In this document: positions 16,950-26,343 of the stretch, piece by piece
Position numbering within the stretch: position 1 is the stretch's first letter
How the letters are laid out: each line of letters opens with the position of its first letter
From: Paracoccus bogoriensis
Lineage (GTDB): Bacteria; Pseudomonadota; Alphaproteobacteria; Rhodobacterales; Rhodobacteraceae
Length of the DNA: 64,000 nucleotides
Direction: 5' to 3'
NCBI RefSeq assembly: GCF_019431455.1
Contig: NZ_JAHYSR010000012.1
Location: forward strand, 1-64,000
Made by a program: the position numbers and the translations under genes
Notes under the pieces: model-generated
The model's input: only the letters and a program-made list of their open reading frames with translations
What the model was told of the DNA's origin: nothing
The model's database searches: none

Positions 16950-17669
16950 TCACGATGGCGTGAGCGACGCGATGGCGACGACAGGGCCCGTCGCCTGCCC
17001 GGTGGGCGATCCGCCCTCGGGTTCGTCCGACAGCGCGATGCGGATGGCGTCGGATGGCTCAAGCCCCGCGGGCAAGGCCATGCGCAGATTGCCCGTGCGC
17101 GGGACGAGGCCAATCGAGATCGGCGCGGAGCCGTCCGGCTCGATCCACCAGATCTCGTAATCGCGGCCGGCGGCGGCCGGGCCGCTTTCCAGCGCAATCT
17201 CCATCTCGCGACCCTCGACCCGGGCAGAGACGCGCAGCGCCTGATCTTCGGACAGCAGCTCGGCGCGATAATCAGGACCGGCAGGCGCCGGAGCCTCGCG
17301 TCCCGGCAGAGCGGGCAATACCAGGATCGCGGCCAGGACGGCGACGGCCAGCAACCCGGCCAGCACCGCCCAGGGGCCGCGCCACCAGCCGCTGGGCGCC
17401 GCCGGATCCTCGGACAGCGGCGCGGCGCTGTGCCCGAGGCGTTCGCGGATCCCCTGCCGGGCGCGGGCGGGGGCCATTACAGGCGTCAGGCTTTCGGCCA
17501 GCGCGGCCAGCCGTTCCTGCCAGTCGCGCACAAGCTGGGCAAAGGCCAGGTCCGTGGACAGACGCGCCACGGCGGCCTCTGCCTCGGGGCCGTCGAGCAG
17601 CCCAAGCGCCAGTTCGGCGGCCAGCGCCTGATCCTCTTGCTCGGGCGTCAGGGGAAGATCCTCGGTCAT
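16950..17669 (-). CDS. rskA: RskA-type membrane anti-sigma factor
   Basis: This 239-residue single-pass membrane protein has a cytoplasmic N-terminal anti-sigma region with the RskA pattern (LAAELALGLLDGPEAEAAVARL, then LVRDWQERLAALAESL). One membrane segment lies near residues 115-137 (WAVLAGLLAVAVLAAILVLPALPG). A periplasmic C-terminal domain carries the RskA motif YEIWWIEPDGSAPISIGLV. No zinc-binding His/Cys motif is seen. The start at 17669 overlaps the sigma factor stop as ATGA, so the pair is made in a fixed ratio. It should hold the sigma factor at the membrane until proteolysis. The periplasmic trigger is unknown. Confidence 0.9.
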   Translation of the reverse strand: MTEDLPLTPEQEDQALAAELALGLLDGPEAEAAVARLSTDLAFAQLVRDWQERLAALAESLTPVMAPARARQGIRERLGHSAAPLSEDPAAPSGWWRGPWAVLAGLLAVAVLAAILVLPALPGREAPAPAGPDYRAELLSEDQALRVSARVEGREMEIALESGPAAAGRDYEIWWIEPDGSAPISIGLVPRTGNLRMALPAGLEPSDAIRIALSDEPEGGSPTGQATGPVVAIASLTPS

Positions 17670-18220
17670 TGGCTTACGCAATCCTTCAAGCGCAACAGGC
17701 TGCGACGCAGCCAGCTTCGCACGGTATTGATGGGCATCCCCTCGCGCTTGGCCAGATCGGCATAGGTGACGCCTTCAAGATAGACGGCCCGCACGGCATG
17801 GGCCTGTGGCGCGGCCAGCTGCGCCAGGCATTCGTCCAGCAGCCGCCGCTGCTGGGCATGGATGGCGGCGTGTTCCGGGCCGGGCGCGTCGCAGGGGACG
17901 CATTCGGCCGCCTCGGCAGGGGCGGTGGCGGGGCGCGAACTGCGCGCCCGCAGCCGGTCGATGGCACGGTTGCGCGCGATGGTGATCAGCCAGGTCATCG
18001 GCGACAGCCCGTTCGCGGCATAACGCGAGGCGTTCTGCCAGATGCGGATATAGACTTCTTGCAGCGTTTCCTCGGCCTCGGGGCGGTCCTTCAGGACCGA
18101 TAGGCAGACGGCATGAAGTTTGGCCGAGGTTGCTTCGTAAATCTGGTCGAAGGCATCGCGGTCCCCCAGAGCCACGCGGGCGATCAGCTGTTCCAGTTCG
18201 GTGCGGCGAACGTCTGTCAC
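17666..18220 (-). CDS. sigK: ECF RNA polymerase sigma factor, SigK type
   Basis: This 184-residue ECF sigma factor has only regions 2 and 4. Region 2 is [40 protein letters not shown] and [17 protein letters not shown]. Region 4 is [35 protein letters not shown]. The linker has an Ala/Pro-rich stretch with two Cys around residue 110. Pairing with an RskA anti-sigma factor and fasciclin genes puts it with the SigK-like group. It probably recognises the GCAACTT-N14-CGTKGAT elements at the fasciclin genes; I see no such element in front of sigK itself. Confidence 0.9.
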   Translation of the reverse strand: MTDVRRTELEQLIARVALGDRDAFDQIYEATSAKLHAVCLSVLKDRPEAEETLQEVYIRIWQNASRYAANGLSPMTWLITIARNRAIDRLRARSSRPATAPAEAAECVPCDAPGPEHAAIHAQQRRLLDECLAQLAAPQAHAVRAVYLEGVTYADLAKREGMPINTVRSWLRRSLLRLKDCVSQ

Positions 18221-18252
18221 GGGCGGTCCGTCCTGTTGTGCAAGGTCACGTC

Positions 18253-18281
18253 ACCTTATGAAAGGGGGCATGGCGCGTCAA
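18253..18281 (-). promoter_or_regulatory. Possible sigma-70 promoter of the sigK-rskA operon
   Basis: On the minus strand TTGACG (plus-strand 18276-18281) and TAAGGT (18253-18258) are separated by 17 bp, 33 bp before the sigK ATG. The -35 is good and the -10 is weak. It suggests housekeeping transcription of the sigma operon rather than autoregulation. Confidence 0.4.
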
Positions 18282-18350
18282 CGCGGCCGCCTTGCGCCTT
18301 CGGCGGGAATGCGCGATCAATGCGCCGACATGCAGGAAAGGGCTGGACCG

Positions 18351-19322
18351 ATGCTGGACATGAACGCCAAACCCACCGAAGAGATCGACCTGCGCGAGGT
18401 GTTCGGTCTGGACAGCGACATGAAGGTCAAGGGCTTCGCCGAGCGCAGCGAACGTGTGCCCGATATCGACAGCACCTACAAGTTCGACCCAGACACCACG
18501 TTGGCGATCCTGGCGGGCTTTGCCTATAATCGCCGAGTGATGATCCAGGGCTATCACGGCACCGGCAAATCGACGCATATCGAACAGGTCGCCGCGCGCC
18601 TCAACTGGCCCTGCGTGCGGGTGAACCTGGACAGCCATGTCAGCCGGATCGACCTGATCGGCAAGGATGCGATCAAGCTGGTGGACGGCAAGCAGGTGAC
18701 GGTCTTCCACGAGGGCATCCTGCCCTGGGCCTTGCGCAACCCGACCGCGATCGTCTTCGATGAATACGATGCGGGCCGCGCCGATGTGATGTTCGTGATC
18801 CAGCGCGTGCTGGAGGCGGACGGCAAGCTGACCCTGCTGGACCAGAACGAGGTCATCACGCCCAATCCCTATTTCCGCCTGTTCGCCACGGCCAATACCG
18901 TGGGTCTGGGCGACACGACGGGCCTCTATCACGGCACGCAGCAGATCAACCAGGGTCAGATGGATCGCTGGTCGCTGGTCGCCACGTTGAACTATCTGTC
19001 CCACGACGCCGAGGCCGCGATCGTGCTGGCCAAGGTGCCGCAATACAACAACGAGAAGGGCCGCAAGATCATCGGCCAGATGGTGACCCTGGCCGACCTG
19101 ACGCGCACAGCCTTCATGCAAGGCGACCTGTCCACCGTCATGTCGCCGCGCACGGTCATCGCCTGGGCGCAGAACGCGCGCATCTTCAACAATGTGGGCT
19201 ATGCGTTCCGGCTGACCTTCCTGAACAAATGCGACGAGCTGGAACGTCAGACGGTGGCCGAGTTCTACCAGCGCCTGTTCGACGAAGAGCTGCCCGAAAG
19301 CGCGGCCGCCAAGGCGCTGTGA
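18351..19322 (+). CDS. cobS: Aerobic cobaltochelatase subunit CobS
   Basis: This 323-residue AAA+ ATPase has Walker [10 protein letters not shown] at residues 67-75, Walker [11 protein letters not shown] near 143, and the sensor stretch [20 protein letters not shown]. CobS and CobT assemble with CobN to insert cobalt into hydrogenobyrinic a,c-diamide in the aerobic cobalamin pathway. The ATG at 18351 follows an AGGAAAGGG site; an ATG nine bases later is an alternative. The stop overlaps the ATG of the next gene (TGATG). cobN is not in the window. Confidence 0.93.
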   Translation: MLDMNAKPTEEIDLREVFGLDSDMKVKGFAERSERVPDIDSTYKFDPDTTLAILAGFAYNRRVMIQGYHGTGKSTHIEQVAARLNWPCVRVNLDSHVSRIDLIGKDAIKLVDGKQVTVFHEGILPWALRNPTAIVFDEYDAGRADVMFVIQRVLEADGKLTLLDQNEVITPNPYFRLFATANTVGLGDTTGLYHGTQQINQGQMDRWSLVATLNYLSHDAEAAIVLAKVPQYNNEKGRKIIGQMVTLADLTRTAFMQGDLSTVMSPRTVIAWAQNARIFNNVGYAFRLTFLNKCDELERQTVAEFYQRLFDEELPESAAAKAL

Positions 19323-19930
19323 TGCGCGCGGCGCTGGCTCTTGCGCTGATGGCGGGGCCAGCCCTGGCCCAGCTTGGCGATGACGAAGCGGCGATCCTGC
19401 CGCGCGTCCTCTCGGCCGTCCCGGTCGAGATCTCGGACGCCCATATCGGTGAGGAACGCGCCATTCTTCTGGTGGATGAGGCCGAGGGACTTGCCGATCT
19501 GGTGATCCTTGCGGGCCATCCCGACGAGGCGGCGGGTCAGCCGGTGCTGGTCGCGCGCGGTCTGGTCTGGGCCGGGCAGATGGCGGGGCAGGGGCCGTTC
19601 CTTGATGTCGCGCCGAATGGCAGCCTTCGCGTTCATGCCCAGCAGACCGCCATCGGCCGCCACGCCTGGGAAGAAACGCTGACCCTTGCTGAACGCGGCG
19701 GCCAGATCCTGGTGGCGGGCTATACGCTGTCCAGCTGGGACCGCATCACCGCCGCGACGGGCCGCTGCGACTGGAACCTTCTATCGGGGCGGTGGGAATC
19801 CGTCTCGGGCGGGCCGGACTCCGAAGATGTGACGCTGACCGGGCGCAAGGCGCTGCGCGTCACCCCCGCCGAATGGGCGGCGCGCGGGGGCGAGGCGCCG
19901 GAATTTTGCCGCTTCGAGAGTGACGATTAG
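19322..19930 (+). CDS. Secreted protein of unknown function between cobS and cobT
   Basis: This 202-residue protein has a short signal peptide ([17 protein letters not shown]). The mature part alternates hydrophobic strands and Gly/Asp-rich turns (for example LVILAGHPDEAAGQPVLVARGLVW). Only two cysteines occur, near the C-terminus: GRCDW and EFCRF. I do not recognise the family. It is fused translationally to cobS by a 1-bp overlap and ends 51 bp before cobT, so it belongs to the cobaltochelatase transcript. A periplasmic or outer-membrane-associated role, perhaps metal- or cobamide-related, is only an inference from position. Confidence 0.75.
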   Translation: MRAALALALMAGPALAQLGDDEAAILPRVLSAVPVEISDAHIGEERAILLVDEAEGLADLVILAGHPDEAAGQPVLVARGLVWAGQMAGQGPFLDVAPNGSLRVHAQQTAIGRHAWEETLTLAERGGQILVAGYTLSSWDRITAATGRCDWNLLSGRWESVSGGPDSEDVTLTGRKALRVTPAEWAARGGEAPEFCRFESDD

Positions 19931-19981
19931 GCACGGCCGCACCCCCTTGCTTGCGCGCGCCCGCGGTGGTCTATCTTGAGC

Positions 19982-21853
19982 ATGATGAAATCCGACAACC
20001 CCGCCGATCCCTTCAAGAAGGCCCTGACCGAGGCCACCCGCGCCCTGTCGGGCGAGAGTGAACTGAACGTGACCTTCAGCGCGGACCCGGCCGGGGTGAC
20101 GGGCGACACGATGCGTCTGCCTCTGGTCAGCCGGCGGATGTCGCGTGACGAGGTGCTGCTGGCGCGCGGCACAGCCGACGCCCTGGCGATGCGGATGCGT
20201 CATCACGACCCGGCGACCCATGCGCGCTATGCCCCCGCAGGCCCCATGGCGCGCGAGATCTACGAGGCGTTGGAAACCGCGCGCTGCGAGGCGCTTGGCG
20301 CGCGGGACATGCCGGGCGCGCTGTCCAATATCGACGTGCGGATCGGTGCGGATGCCGACAAGAAGGGTTATTCCCAGATCAGGTCGCCTGCCGATGCGCC
20401 CTTGTCGGTGGCAGCGGGTTATGTGCTGCGTCAGGCGGCCACCGGGCGTGCCCTGCCGCCCGGCGCACAGCATGTCGCCGATCTGTGGCGCCCTTTCATC
20501 GAGGAACAGGCCGGCGGCGCGCTGGCCGATGTGGAGGCGGCGCTTGCCGACCAGGCGTCCTTTGCCCGCCTTGCCCGCAGGATCATCAGCGACCTGGGCT
20601 ATGGCGATCAGTTGGGGGAAGACCCGGACGAGCCGCAGGAAGACGACCGCGACGAATCCGCCGATGAGAAAGAGGAGGAATCCGGCGACAACCAGTCCCG
20701 CGACCAGGACGACAGCGACGAGGCCGAGGCCAGCCCCGAACGCAGTCAAGAGCAGACCCGTGACGAACGCCAGGCCCAGGTCAGCCTGGAGGACGACTCC
20801 GAAGACGAGATGTCCGACGAGGCCGAGGCGCCCGAGGCCGAGTCCCCGCCCGACCTGCCGCCTCCGGTCAGCGAAGCAAGCCCCGATTACAAGGTCTTTG
20901 CCCAGACCTGGGACGAGGAGATCCGCGCCGAAGATCTGGCCGACCCGGCCGAGCTGGAGCGCCTGCGCGCCTATCTGGACAAGCAGCTCGACCCCCTGCG
21001 CGGTGCCGTCAGCCGTCTGGCCAACAAGCTGCAGCGCCGCCTTCAGGCCCAGCAGAACCGCAGCTGGGAATTCGACAAGGAAGAGGGCGTGCTGGATGCG
21101 GGCCGTCTGGCGCGGGTCGTCGCCAACCCGACCATGCCCCTGTCCTTCAAGGTCGAGAAGGACACCGAGTTCCGCGATACGGTGGTGACGCTGCTGATCG
21201 ACAATTCCGGCTCGATGCGGGGGCGGCCGATCAGCATTGCCGCGATCTGCGCCGACGTTCTGGCCCGCACGCTGGAACGTTGCAGCGTCAAGGTCGAGAT
21301 CCTGGGCTTCACCACCCGCGCCTGGAAGGGCGGTCAGTCGCGCGAGGCCTGGCTGGCCGGCGGGCGTCCGGCCCAGCCCGGCCGTCTCAATGACCTGCGC
21401 CACATCATCTACAAGCCCGCCGATGCGCCCTGGCGCCGGGTGCGGCCCAATCTGGGCCTGATGATGAAAGAGGGACTTCTGAAGGAAAACATCGACGGCG
21501 AGGCGCTGGAATGGGCCCATAGGCGCCTGCTGAAGCGCCCCGAGGCACGCAAGATCCTGATGGTGATTTCGGATGGCGCGCCGGTCGATGACAGCACGCT
21601 GTCCGTTAACCCCGCGAATTTTCTGGAACGTCATCTGCGCGATGTGATCGCGATGGTCGAACGCAAGCGGGCGGTTGAGTTGCTTGCCATCGGCATCGGC
21701 CATGATGTGACGCGCTATTATCAGCGCGCGGTCACGATCACCGATGCCGAGCAGCTGGCCGGAGCCATCACCGAACAGCTTGCCGCCCTGTTCGACACCG
21801 ACCCCCGCAAGCGCGCGCGCGTTCTGGGCATCGGATCGCAGCGGCGCGGTTGA
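19982..21853 (+). CDS. cobT: Aerobic cobaltochelatase subunit CobT
   Basis: This 623-residue subunit starts with [15 protein letters not shown], the conserved family N terminus. A very acidic linker lies at about residues 210-305 (repeated Asp/Glu with Ser and Gln). The C-terminal third is a VWA domain with the metal-ion site DNSGSMRG at about residue 406 and later [13 protein letters not shown]. The VWA/acidic-linker layout is that of Mg-chelatase BchD. It forms the ATPase ring with CobS. The start could also be the ATG three bases later, or a TTG six bases earlier. Confidence 0.93.
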   Translation: MMKSDNPADPFKKALTEATRALSGESELNVTFSADPAGVTGDTMRLPLVSRRMSRDEVLLARGTADALAMRMRHHDPATHARYAPAGPMAREIYEALETARCEALGARDMPGALSNIDVRIGADADKKGYSQIRSPADAPLSVAAGYVLRQAATGRALPPGAQHVADLWRPFIEEQAGGALADVEAALADQASFARLARRIISDLGYGDQLGEDPDEPQEDDRDESADEKEEESGDNQSRDQDDSDEAEASPERSQEQTRDERQAQVSLEDDSEDEMSDEAEAPEAESPPDLPPPVSEASPDYKVFAQTWDEEIRAEDLADPAELERLRAYLDKQLDPLRGAVSRLANKLQRRLQAQQNRSWEFDKEEGVLDAGRLARVVANPTMPLSFKVEKDTEFRDTVVTLLIDNSGSMRGRPISIAAICADVLARTLERCSVKVEILGFTTRAWKGGQSREAWLAGGRPAQPGRLNDLRHIIYKPADAPWRRVRPNLGLMMKEGLLKENIDGEALEWAHRRLLKRPEARKILMVISDGAPVDDSTLSVNPANFLERHLRDVIAMVERKRAVELLAIGIGHDVTRYYQRAVTITDAEQLAGAITEQLAALFDTDPRKRARVLGIGSQRRG

Positions 21854-22481
21854 GCCCCTTGCCTGGCCTGCGATCAGAACGCATGGGGCAGACATGGCCT
21901 GCTTCATCGGCGGACAGGACCGGAAAATGTCGCCGAAACATCCTTGACCATCGCGAACCGCCCGCGACCCGTGGTGCGGCGACATACCGGCATCAGGAAG
22001 GGCGCGGTGCGCTATCCGGTCCAGGCCATCGCGACCATCCCCGATGCGGGGCTACAGAAATTGGTCATGGGCCTGACCCGACCATTCTGCCATGCCGTTG
22101 CTGCGGGGTTGGACGGCGGATCGCGTCCTTGTCGCAGCCCATTGCGATCCGGGACGGGTCCGGGGTTCGCTGCAGCGTGCCGGACTGCTTTTTGACATCG
22201 CCGCCCGGCGTCCGACCTGCCGGCAGCGAAAGAGCCAACACGGCAAGCCGTCCGGCGCCTGGCTGCTCGCGTCAACCCGCGCCGCCTTGTCACTCGCCGC
22301 GTCCCGAACCGGATCAGAGACCCGGTCGGCTGCGGGACAGACGGCTCCGGCCGACATTCCGTCCTGCGCTTGCTTGTCGCACCCCATCCCACGAGGTTGC
22401 GGGGAACCCCCGGCTTTGCTGCCGCGTTGCCCGGTTGAGAGAACAAGGACCGAGGTTGAGAGAACAAGGACCGAGCATGAG
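21854..22481. other. 628-bp region without a supported gene
   Basis: Between cobT and the next small membrane gene I see no reading frame with protein-like composition. Frames on both strands are rich in Arg, Pro, Ser and Cys and lack ribosome-binding sites. The base composition resembles the flanks, and I see no tRNA or terminator. It ends with a perfect 21-bp tandem repeat. It may be a decayed gene or hold a small RNA. Confidence 0.5.
22433..22474 (+). repeat. Perfect 21-bp tandem duplication before a start codon
   Basis: The 21-bp unit beginning GGTTGAGAGAACAAGGACC occurs twice head to tail at 22433-22453 and 22454-22474 without a mismatch. The second copy ends 8 bp before the ATG of the small membrane protein and contains AAGGA, the best ribosome-binding site candidate. 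The duplication doubled this leader segment recently, since no substitution separates the copies. Confidence 0.95.
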
Positions 22482-22772
22482 ATGTCCCATAATCACGAAC
22501 CCCCCAAGGCGGCCTCGCGCCACAAGCCCGCGCTGATCGCGATTGCGGCTGCCCTGCTGGCCGCTTTGATCGCCTTCATGGTCTTTCGTCCCGGTGTCGT
22601 CGAAGAAGGCGGCGATGGAATAGCCAGCACCCCGCCACCCGCAGATGTCACGACAACAGAGGCCGAGGGCCTCGAGGAACAAACCGCGCCCCCGGTGACA
22701 TCCGACGCGCTGACCTCTGAGCCCGCCCCGGCAGGCTCGCCCGTGAACGACGCCGCGACCCCGAGCCAATAA
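22482..22772 (+). CDS. Small single-pass membrane protein of unknown function
   Basis: This is a 96-residue protein. A His-rich, basic N terminus (MSHNHEPPKAASRHK) is followed by a membrane segment ([20 protein letters not shown], residues 16-35). The remaining 60 residues are a Pro/Thr/Ala/Glu-rich tail of low complexity with the sense of an extracytoplasmic spacer. Such small tail-like proteins are common in Rhodobacteraceae as unnamed ORFs. The ATG at 22482 is used because the next upstream in-frame starts would prefix arginine-rich sequence. The tandem 21-bp repeat lies directly upstream. Confidence 0.65.
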   Translation: MSHNHEPPKAASRHKPALIAIAAALLAALIAFMVFRPGVVEEGGDGIASTPPPADVTTTEAEGLEEQTAPPVTSDALTSEPAPAGSPVNDAATPSQ

Positions 22773-22917
22773 AGCATCGCGCTTTCCTCTTCGGCATCCT
22801 GACGGTTTCGTGACCGCCCATGCGCGATGACTTTGTCCCCGTCCTCTGAGATAAACGCAAGAAACGTGCGGCAAGCACGGACAGGCGATGGTCTTGGAAA
22901 AAAGGGAACGGGGCAGG

Positions 22918-23736
22918 ATGAAACATCTGGTCAGGCTGCTGCTTGGGGTGATGATTGTGGTCGTGGCGGTGGCGTGTTCCCGAACGCCGCCAAGGACCAG
23001 CGCTCCGCAGATCGGACGCGGGGTGATGGAGGTCTCGCCTGGCCCGGGCGCGAACCCTGCACTTGGCGACCGCGCACCCCATCCCTGGAGCGGCGGCTCG
23101 CCCTATGTGCACCAGGTCCACGGCATCGACGTGTCGCGATGGCAGGGGGACATCGACTGGATGCGCGTTCGCAATGCGGGCATCAGCTTCGCCTTCATCA
23201 AGGCGACCGAAGGAGGCGACCATGCCGACCCGAATTTCCGCCGCTACTGGGCGCAATCGGCTCAGGCCCGCATTCCGCGGGGGGCCTATCACTTCTACTT
23301 CTTTTGCCGCACGGGGGCCGAGCAGGCGCGCTGGTTCATCCAGAATGTCCCACGCGAGGCCGGATCGTTGCCGCCCGTGCTGGATCTTGAATGGACCAAC
23401 TCGCGCAATTGCCCACGCCGTCCCCCGGCCAGCGAGATCCACCGCGAGGCGAATATCTTCCTGGATATCGTCGGGCGGCATTACGGGCAGCGGCCGATCA
23501 TCTACACCACCGTAGATTTCTACCGCGAGAACGACATGGGGCGCATGAATGCGGAATTCTGGCTGCGCTCGGTCGCCAATCACCCCAGCGTGACCTATCC
23601 GGGACAGCGCTGGACCTTCTGGCAATATTCCGGCACAGGCATCGTCCCCGGCATCCAGGGGGACACTGACCTCAACGCCTTTGTCGGCTCGGCTCAGGAC
23701 TGGGCAAGATGGTTGCAGAGACGAATGGTCAGGTAA
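22918..23736 (+). CDS. GH25 family lysozyme-like lipoprotein
   Basis: This 272-residue protein has a lipoprotein signal (VVVAVAC, lipid-modified Cys at about residue 20). A glycoside hydrolase family 25 domain follows: GIDVSRWQGDIDWMRVRNAG with the first catalytic Asp, FAFIKATEGGDHADPNF, PVLDLEWTN with the acidic catalytic pair, and the closing WTFWQYSGTGIVPGI and DTDLNAF. GH25 enzymes cleave the glycan of peptidoglycan (N-acetylmuramidase). Here it would be anchored in the cell envelope and may act in wall remodelling. It overlaps the next gene by 28 bp, which suggests coupling. Confidence 0.9.
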   Translation: MKHLVRLLLGVMIVVVAVACSRTPPRTSAPQIGRGVMEVSPGPGANPALGDRAPHPWSGGSPYVHQVHGIDVSRWQGDIDWMRVRNAGISFAFIKATEGGDHADPNFRRYWAQSAQARIPRGAYHFYFFCRTGAEQARWFIQNVPREAGSLPPVLDLEWTNSRNCPRRPPASEIHREANIFLDIVGRHYGQRPIIYTTVDFYRENDMGRMNAEFWLRSVANHPSVTYPGQRWTFWQYSGTGIVPGIQGDTDLNAFVGSAQDWARWLQRRMVR

Positions 23737-24374
23737 GACGGGCACATCGCTGGCTGATGGTGGAATTCGCGGCGCTCTATATCGGGGCGCCGCTTGTCAT
23801 TGCGCTGTTCCTGCCGCCGGGGCAATTGTTCACCGCGCTGGCTCTGGTCAGCGTCGTGGGCATGGCGCTGCTGTGGCATACGGGCGGTTTTCAATGGCGG
23901 ACGCTGGTGCGCGGCTGGCGGCGGATGCCATGGCTTGAACTGGCGGGGATCAGCGCGGCCACATTGGCGGCGGGCTGGATCATCCTGTCGCTGATGCGCC
24001 CCGAGGCGTTGTGGTTCCTGCCACGCAACCGGCCCGATTTCCTGCTGGTGCTGTTCCTGCTCTATCCGCTTCTGTCGGCGCTGCCGCAGGAACTGGTCTT
24101 TCGTCCGCTGTTCTTTCATCGCTATGGGGCTATCCTGCCCAACGGGCAGGGGGCAATCGCGCTGAATGCAGGGATCTTCGCCTTCGCGCATCTGATGTAC
24201 TGGTCCTGGATCGTCGCGGTGATGACCTTCATCGGCGGCTGGATCTTTGCGCGCGCCTATCTGCGCCACGGCTTTCCGGCGGCCTTTGTCCTGCACGCCG
24301 TGGCGGGAAATCTGCTGTTCGCGATCGGAATGGGGGTCTATTTCTACACCGGCAATGTCACGCGCCCGTTCTGA
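23709..24374 (+). CDS. CPBP family intramembrane glutamic protease
   Basis: This 221-residue protein has about six membrane helices. It has the CPBP (CAAX-protease and bacteriocin-processing) motifs: PQELVFRPLFF for the EExxxR motif, with QE in place of EE; FAFAHLM for FxxxH; and HAVAGN for the third motif. Members are prenyl-peptide or self-immunity proteases; the substrate is unknown. The first acidic residue being Gln is a modest deviation. A start 16 codons later (MVEFAALY) would lose the overlap with the GH25 gene. A 73-bp gap separates it from aspS. Confidence 0.8.
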   Translation: MVAETNGQVRRAHRWLMVEFAALYIGAPLVIALFLPPGQLFTALALVSVVGMALLWHTGGFQWRTLVRGWRRMPWLELAGISAATLAAGWIILSLMRPEALWFLPRNRPDFLLVLFLLYPLLSALPQELVFRPLFFHRYGAILPNGQGAIALNAGIFAFAHLMYWSWIVAVMTFIGGWIFARAYLRHGFPAAFVLHAVAGNLLFAIGMGVYFYTGNVTRPF

Positions 24375-24447
24375 GCGCCGCGACAATGGTTGACTTCCCG
24401 CGCGTCCCGCGTTTTCTGCGGGGGCTGGAAACACGGGGACCAAGATC

Positions 24448-26223
24448 ATGCACGCCTATCGCAGCCATACCTGCGGCGACCTCAAAGCCGCCCATGCCGG
24501 TGAAACCGTCCGTCTGTCGGGCTGGGTGCACCGGGTGCGCGACCACGGGGGCGTGTTGTTCGTCGATCTGCGCGACCACTATGGCATGACGCAGGTTCTG
24601 GCCGACAGCGATAGCCCGGCCTTTGCCGCCATGGACAAGCTGCGCGCCGAAACGGTCATCCGCATCGACGGGCGGGTGAAGCTCCGCGACGCCGCCTTGG
24701 TCAACCCCAAGCTGCCCACCGGCGAAATCGAGGTCTATGCGACCGAGATCGAGGTTCTGGGCCCCGCCGAGGAATTGCCGCTGCCTGTTTTCGGCGATCA
24801 GGAATACCCCGAAGAGACACGGCTGACCTATCGCTTTCTCGACCTGCGCCGCGAACGCCTGCACAACAATATCATGCTGCGCTCGCGGGTGATCCGCTCG
24901 ATCCGCAACCGGATGTGGGATCAGGGCTTTACCGAATTCCAGACGCCGATCATCACCGCATCCTCGCCCGAGGGCGCGCGCGACTTCCTGGTGCCCTCGC
25001 GCCTGCATCCGGGCAAGTTCTACGCGCTGCCGCAGGCGCCCCAGCAGTTCAAGCAGCTGATCATGGTCGCGGGCTTCGACAAGTATTTCCAGATTGCCCC
25101 CTGCTTCCGCGACGAGGACCCGCGCGCCGACCGCTCGCCCACCGATTTCTACCAGCTGGACATCGAGATGTCCTTTGTCCGGCAAGAGGATGTCTTTGCC
25201 ACCGTCCAGCCCGTGATCCAGGGCCTGTTCGAGGAATTCGGCGGCGGTCGCCGCGTCGATCCGGACTGGCCGCTGATCCCTTATGCGGAATCGCTGCTGA
25301 AATACGGCACCGACAAGCCCGACCTGCGCAACCCCATCAAGATGCAGGTCGTCAGCGATCATTTCCGCGGCTCGGGCTTTGCCATCTTTGCCAGGCTGCT
25401 GGAGCAGGAGGGCACCGAAATCCGCGCCATCCCCGCGCCCACCGGCGGCAGCCGCAAGTTCGCCGACCGCATGAATGCCTTTGCTCAGTCGCAGGGCCTG
25501 CCGGGCATGGGCTATATCATCTGGCGCAAGGCCGAAGATGGTTCGACCGAAGCTGCCGGCCCCATTGCCAAGGCGCTGGGGCCCGAAAAAACCGAGGCGA
25601 TCCGCCTCCAACTGGGTCTGGGCGAGGGCGACGCGGCTTTCTTCCTGGGCGGCAAGCCCGAGCAATTCGAGCCGGTGGCCAGCCGCGCCCGCACCGAAAT
25701 CGGTCGCGAACTGGGGCTGATCGACGAAAATCAGTTCAAGTTCGCCTGGATCGTCGATTTCCCGATGTATGAGAAGACCGACGACGGCAGGATCGACTTC
25801 AGTCACAACCCCTTCTCGATGCCGCAGGGCGGGATGGAAGCGCTGGAGGGCGATCCGCTCAAGGTGCTGGGGTATCAATACGATCTGGCCTGCAACGGCT
25901 ACGAGCTGATTTCCGGCGCGATCCGCAACCACAAGCCCGAGATCATGTTCAAGGCCTTCGAGATTGCGGGCTATTCGGCCTCGGAGGTGGAAAAGCGCTT
26001 CGGCGGCATGGTCAAGGCCTTCCGCTATGGCGCACCCCCGCATGGCGGCTGCGCCGCTGGCATCGACCGGATCGTGATGCTGCTGGCCGACGAGGTGAAT
26101 ATCCGCGAGGTCATCATGTTCCCGATGAACCAGCGGGCCGAGGATCTGATGATGGGCGCGCCCAGTGAGCCCACGAACGAACAGTTGCGCGACCTGCGCC
26201 TGCGCGTCCTCCCGCGAGAGTGA
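24448..26223 (+). CDS. aspS: Aspartyl-tRNA synthetase
   Basis: This 591-residue class II synthetase has an N-terminal OB-fold anticodon-binding domain ([23 protein letters not shown]). Motif 1 lies around residue 155 ([18 protein letters not shown]). Motif 2 follows at [19 protein letters not shown], the bacterial GAD insertion sits in the middle, and motif 3 is [17 protein letters not shown] near 535. The length and the GAD domain fit the bacterial type. Whether it also charges tRNA-Asn depends on the absence of AsnRS, which the window cannot show. Confidence 0.97.
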   Translation: MHAYRSHTCGDLKAAHAGETVRLSGWVHRVRDHGGVLFVDLRDHYGMTQVLADSDSPAFAAMDKLRAETVIRIDGRVKLRDAALVNPKLPTGEIEVYATEIEVLGPAEELPLPVFGDQEYPEETRLTYRFLDLRRERLHNNIMLRSRVIRSIRNRMWDQGFTEFQTPIITASSPEGARDFLVPSRLHPGKFYALPQAPQQFKQLIMVAGFDKYFQIAPCFRDEDPRADRSPTDFYQLDIEMSFVRQEDVFATVQPVIQGLFEEFGGGRRVDPDWPLIPYAESLLKYGTDKPDLRNPIKMQVVSDHFRGSGFAIFARLLEQEGTEIRAIPAPTGGSRKFADRMNAFAQSQGLPGMGYIIWRKAEDGSTEAAGPIAKALGPEKTEAIRLQLGLGEGDAAFFLGGKPEQFEPVASRARTEIGRELGLIDENQFKFAWIVDFPMYEKTDDGRIDFSHNPFSMPQGGMEALEGDPLKVLGYQYDLACNGYELISGAIRNHKPEIMFKAFEIAGYSASEVEKRFGGMVKAFRYGAPPHGGCAAGIDRIVMLLADEVNIREVIMFPMNQRAEDLMMGAPSEPTNEQLRDLRLRVLPRE

Positions 26224-26259
26224 CCTTGCGGCGGGGCAGGTTCGTGTTCCGTAACGTCC

Positions 26260-26280
26260 GCGCTTTGCCAAAGCGCTTTT
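26260..26280 (+). terminator. Rho-independent terminator after aspS
   Basis: A 7-bp stem (GCGCTTT at 26260-26266 and AAAGCGC at 26270-26276, loop GCC) is followed by TTTT. It lies 36 bp after the aspS stop. Confidence 0.8.
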
Positions 26281-26343
26281 CGCAACAGGCTTTGGTCGCT
26301 TAACATCCTTCCCGAGGACGGAGAACAGTCCCGGGGAGGAAGC

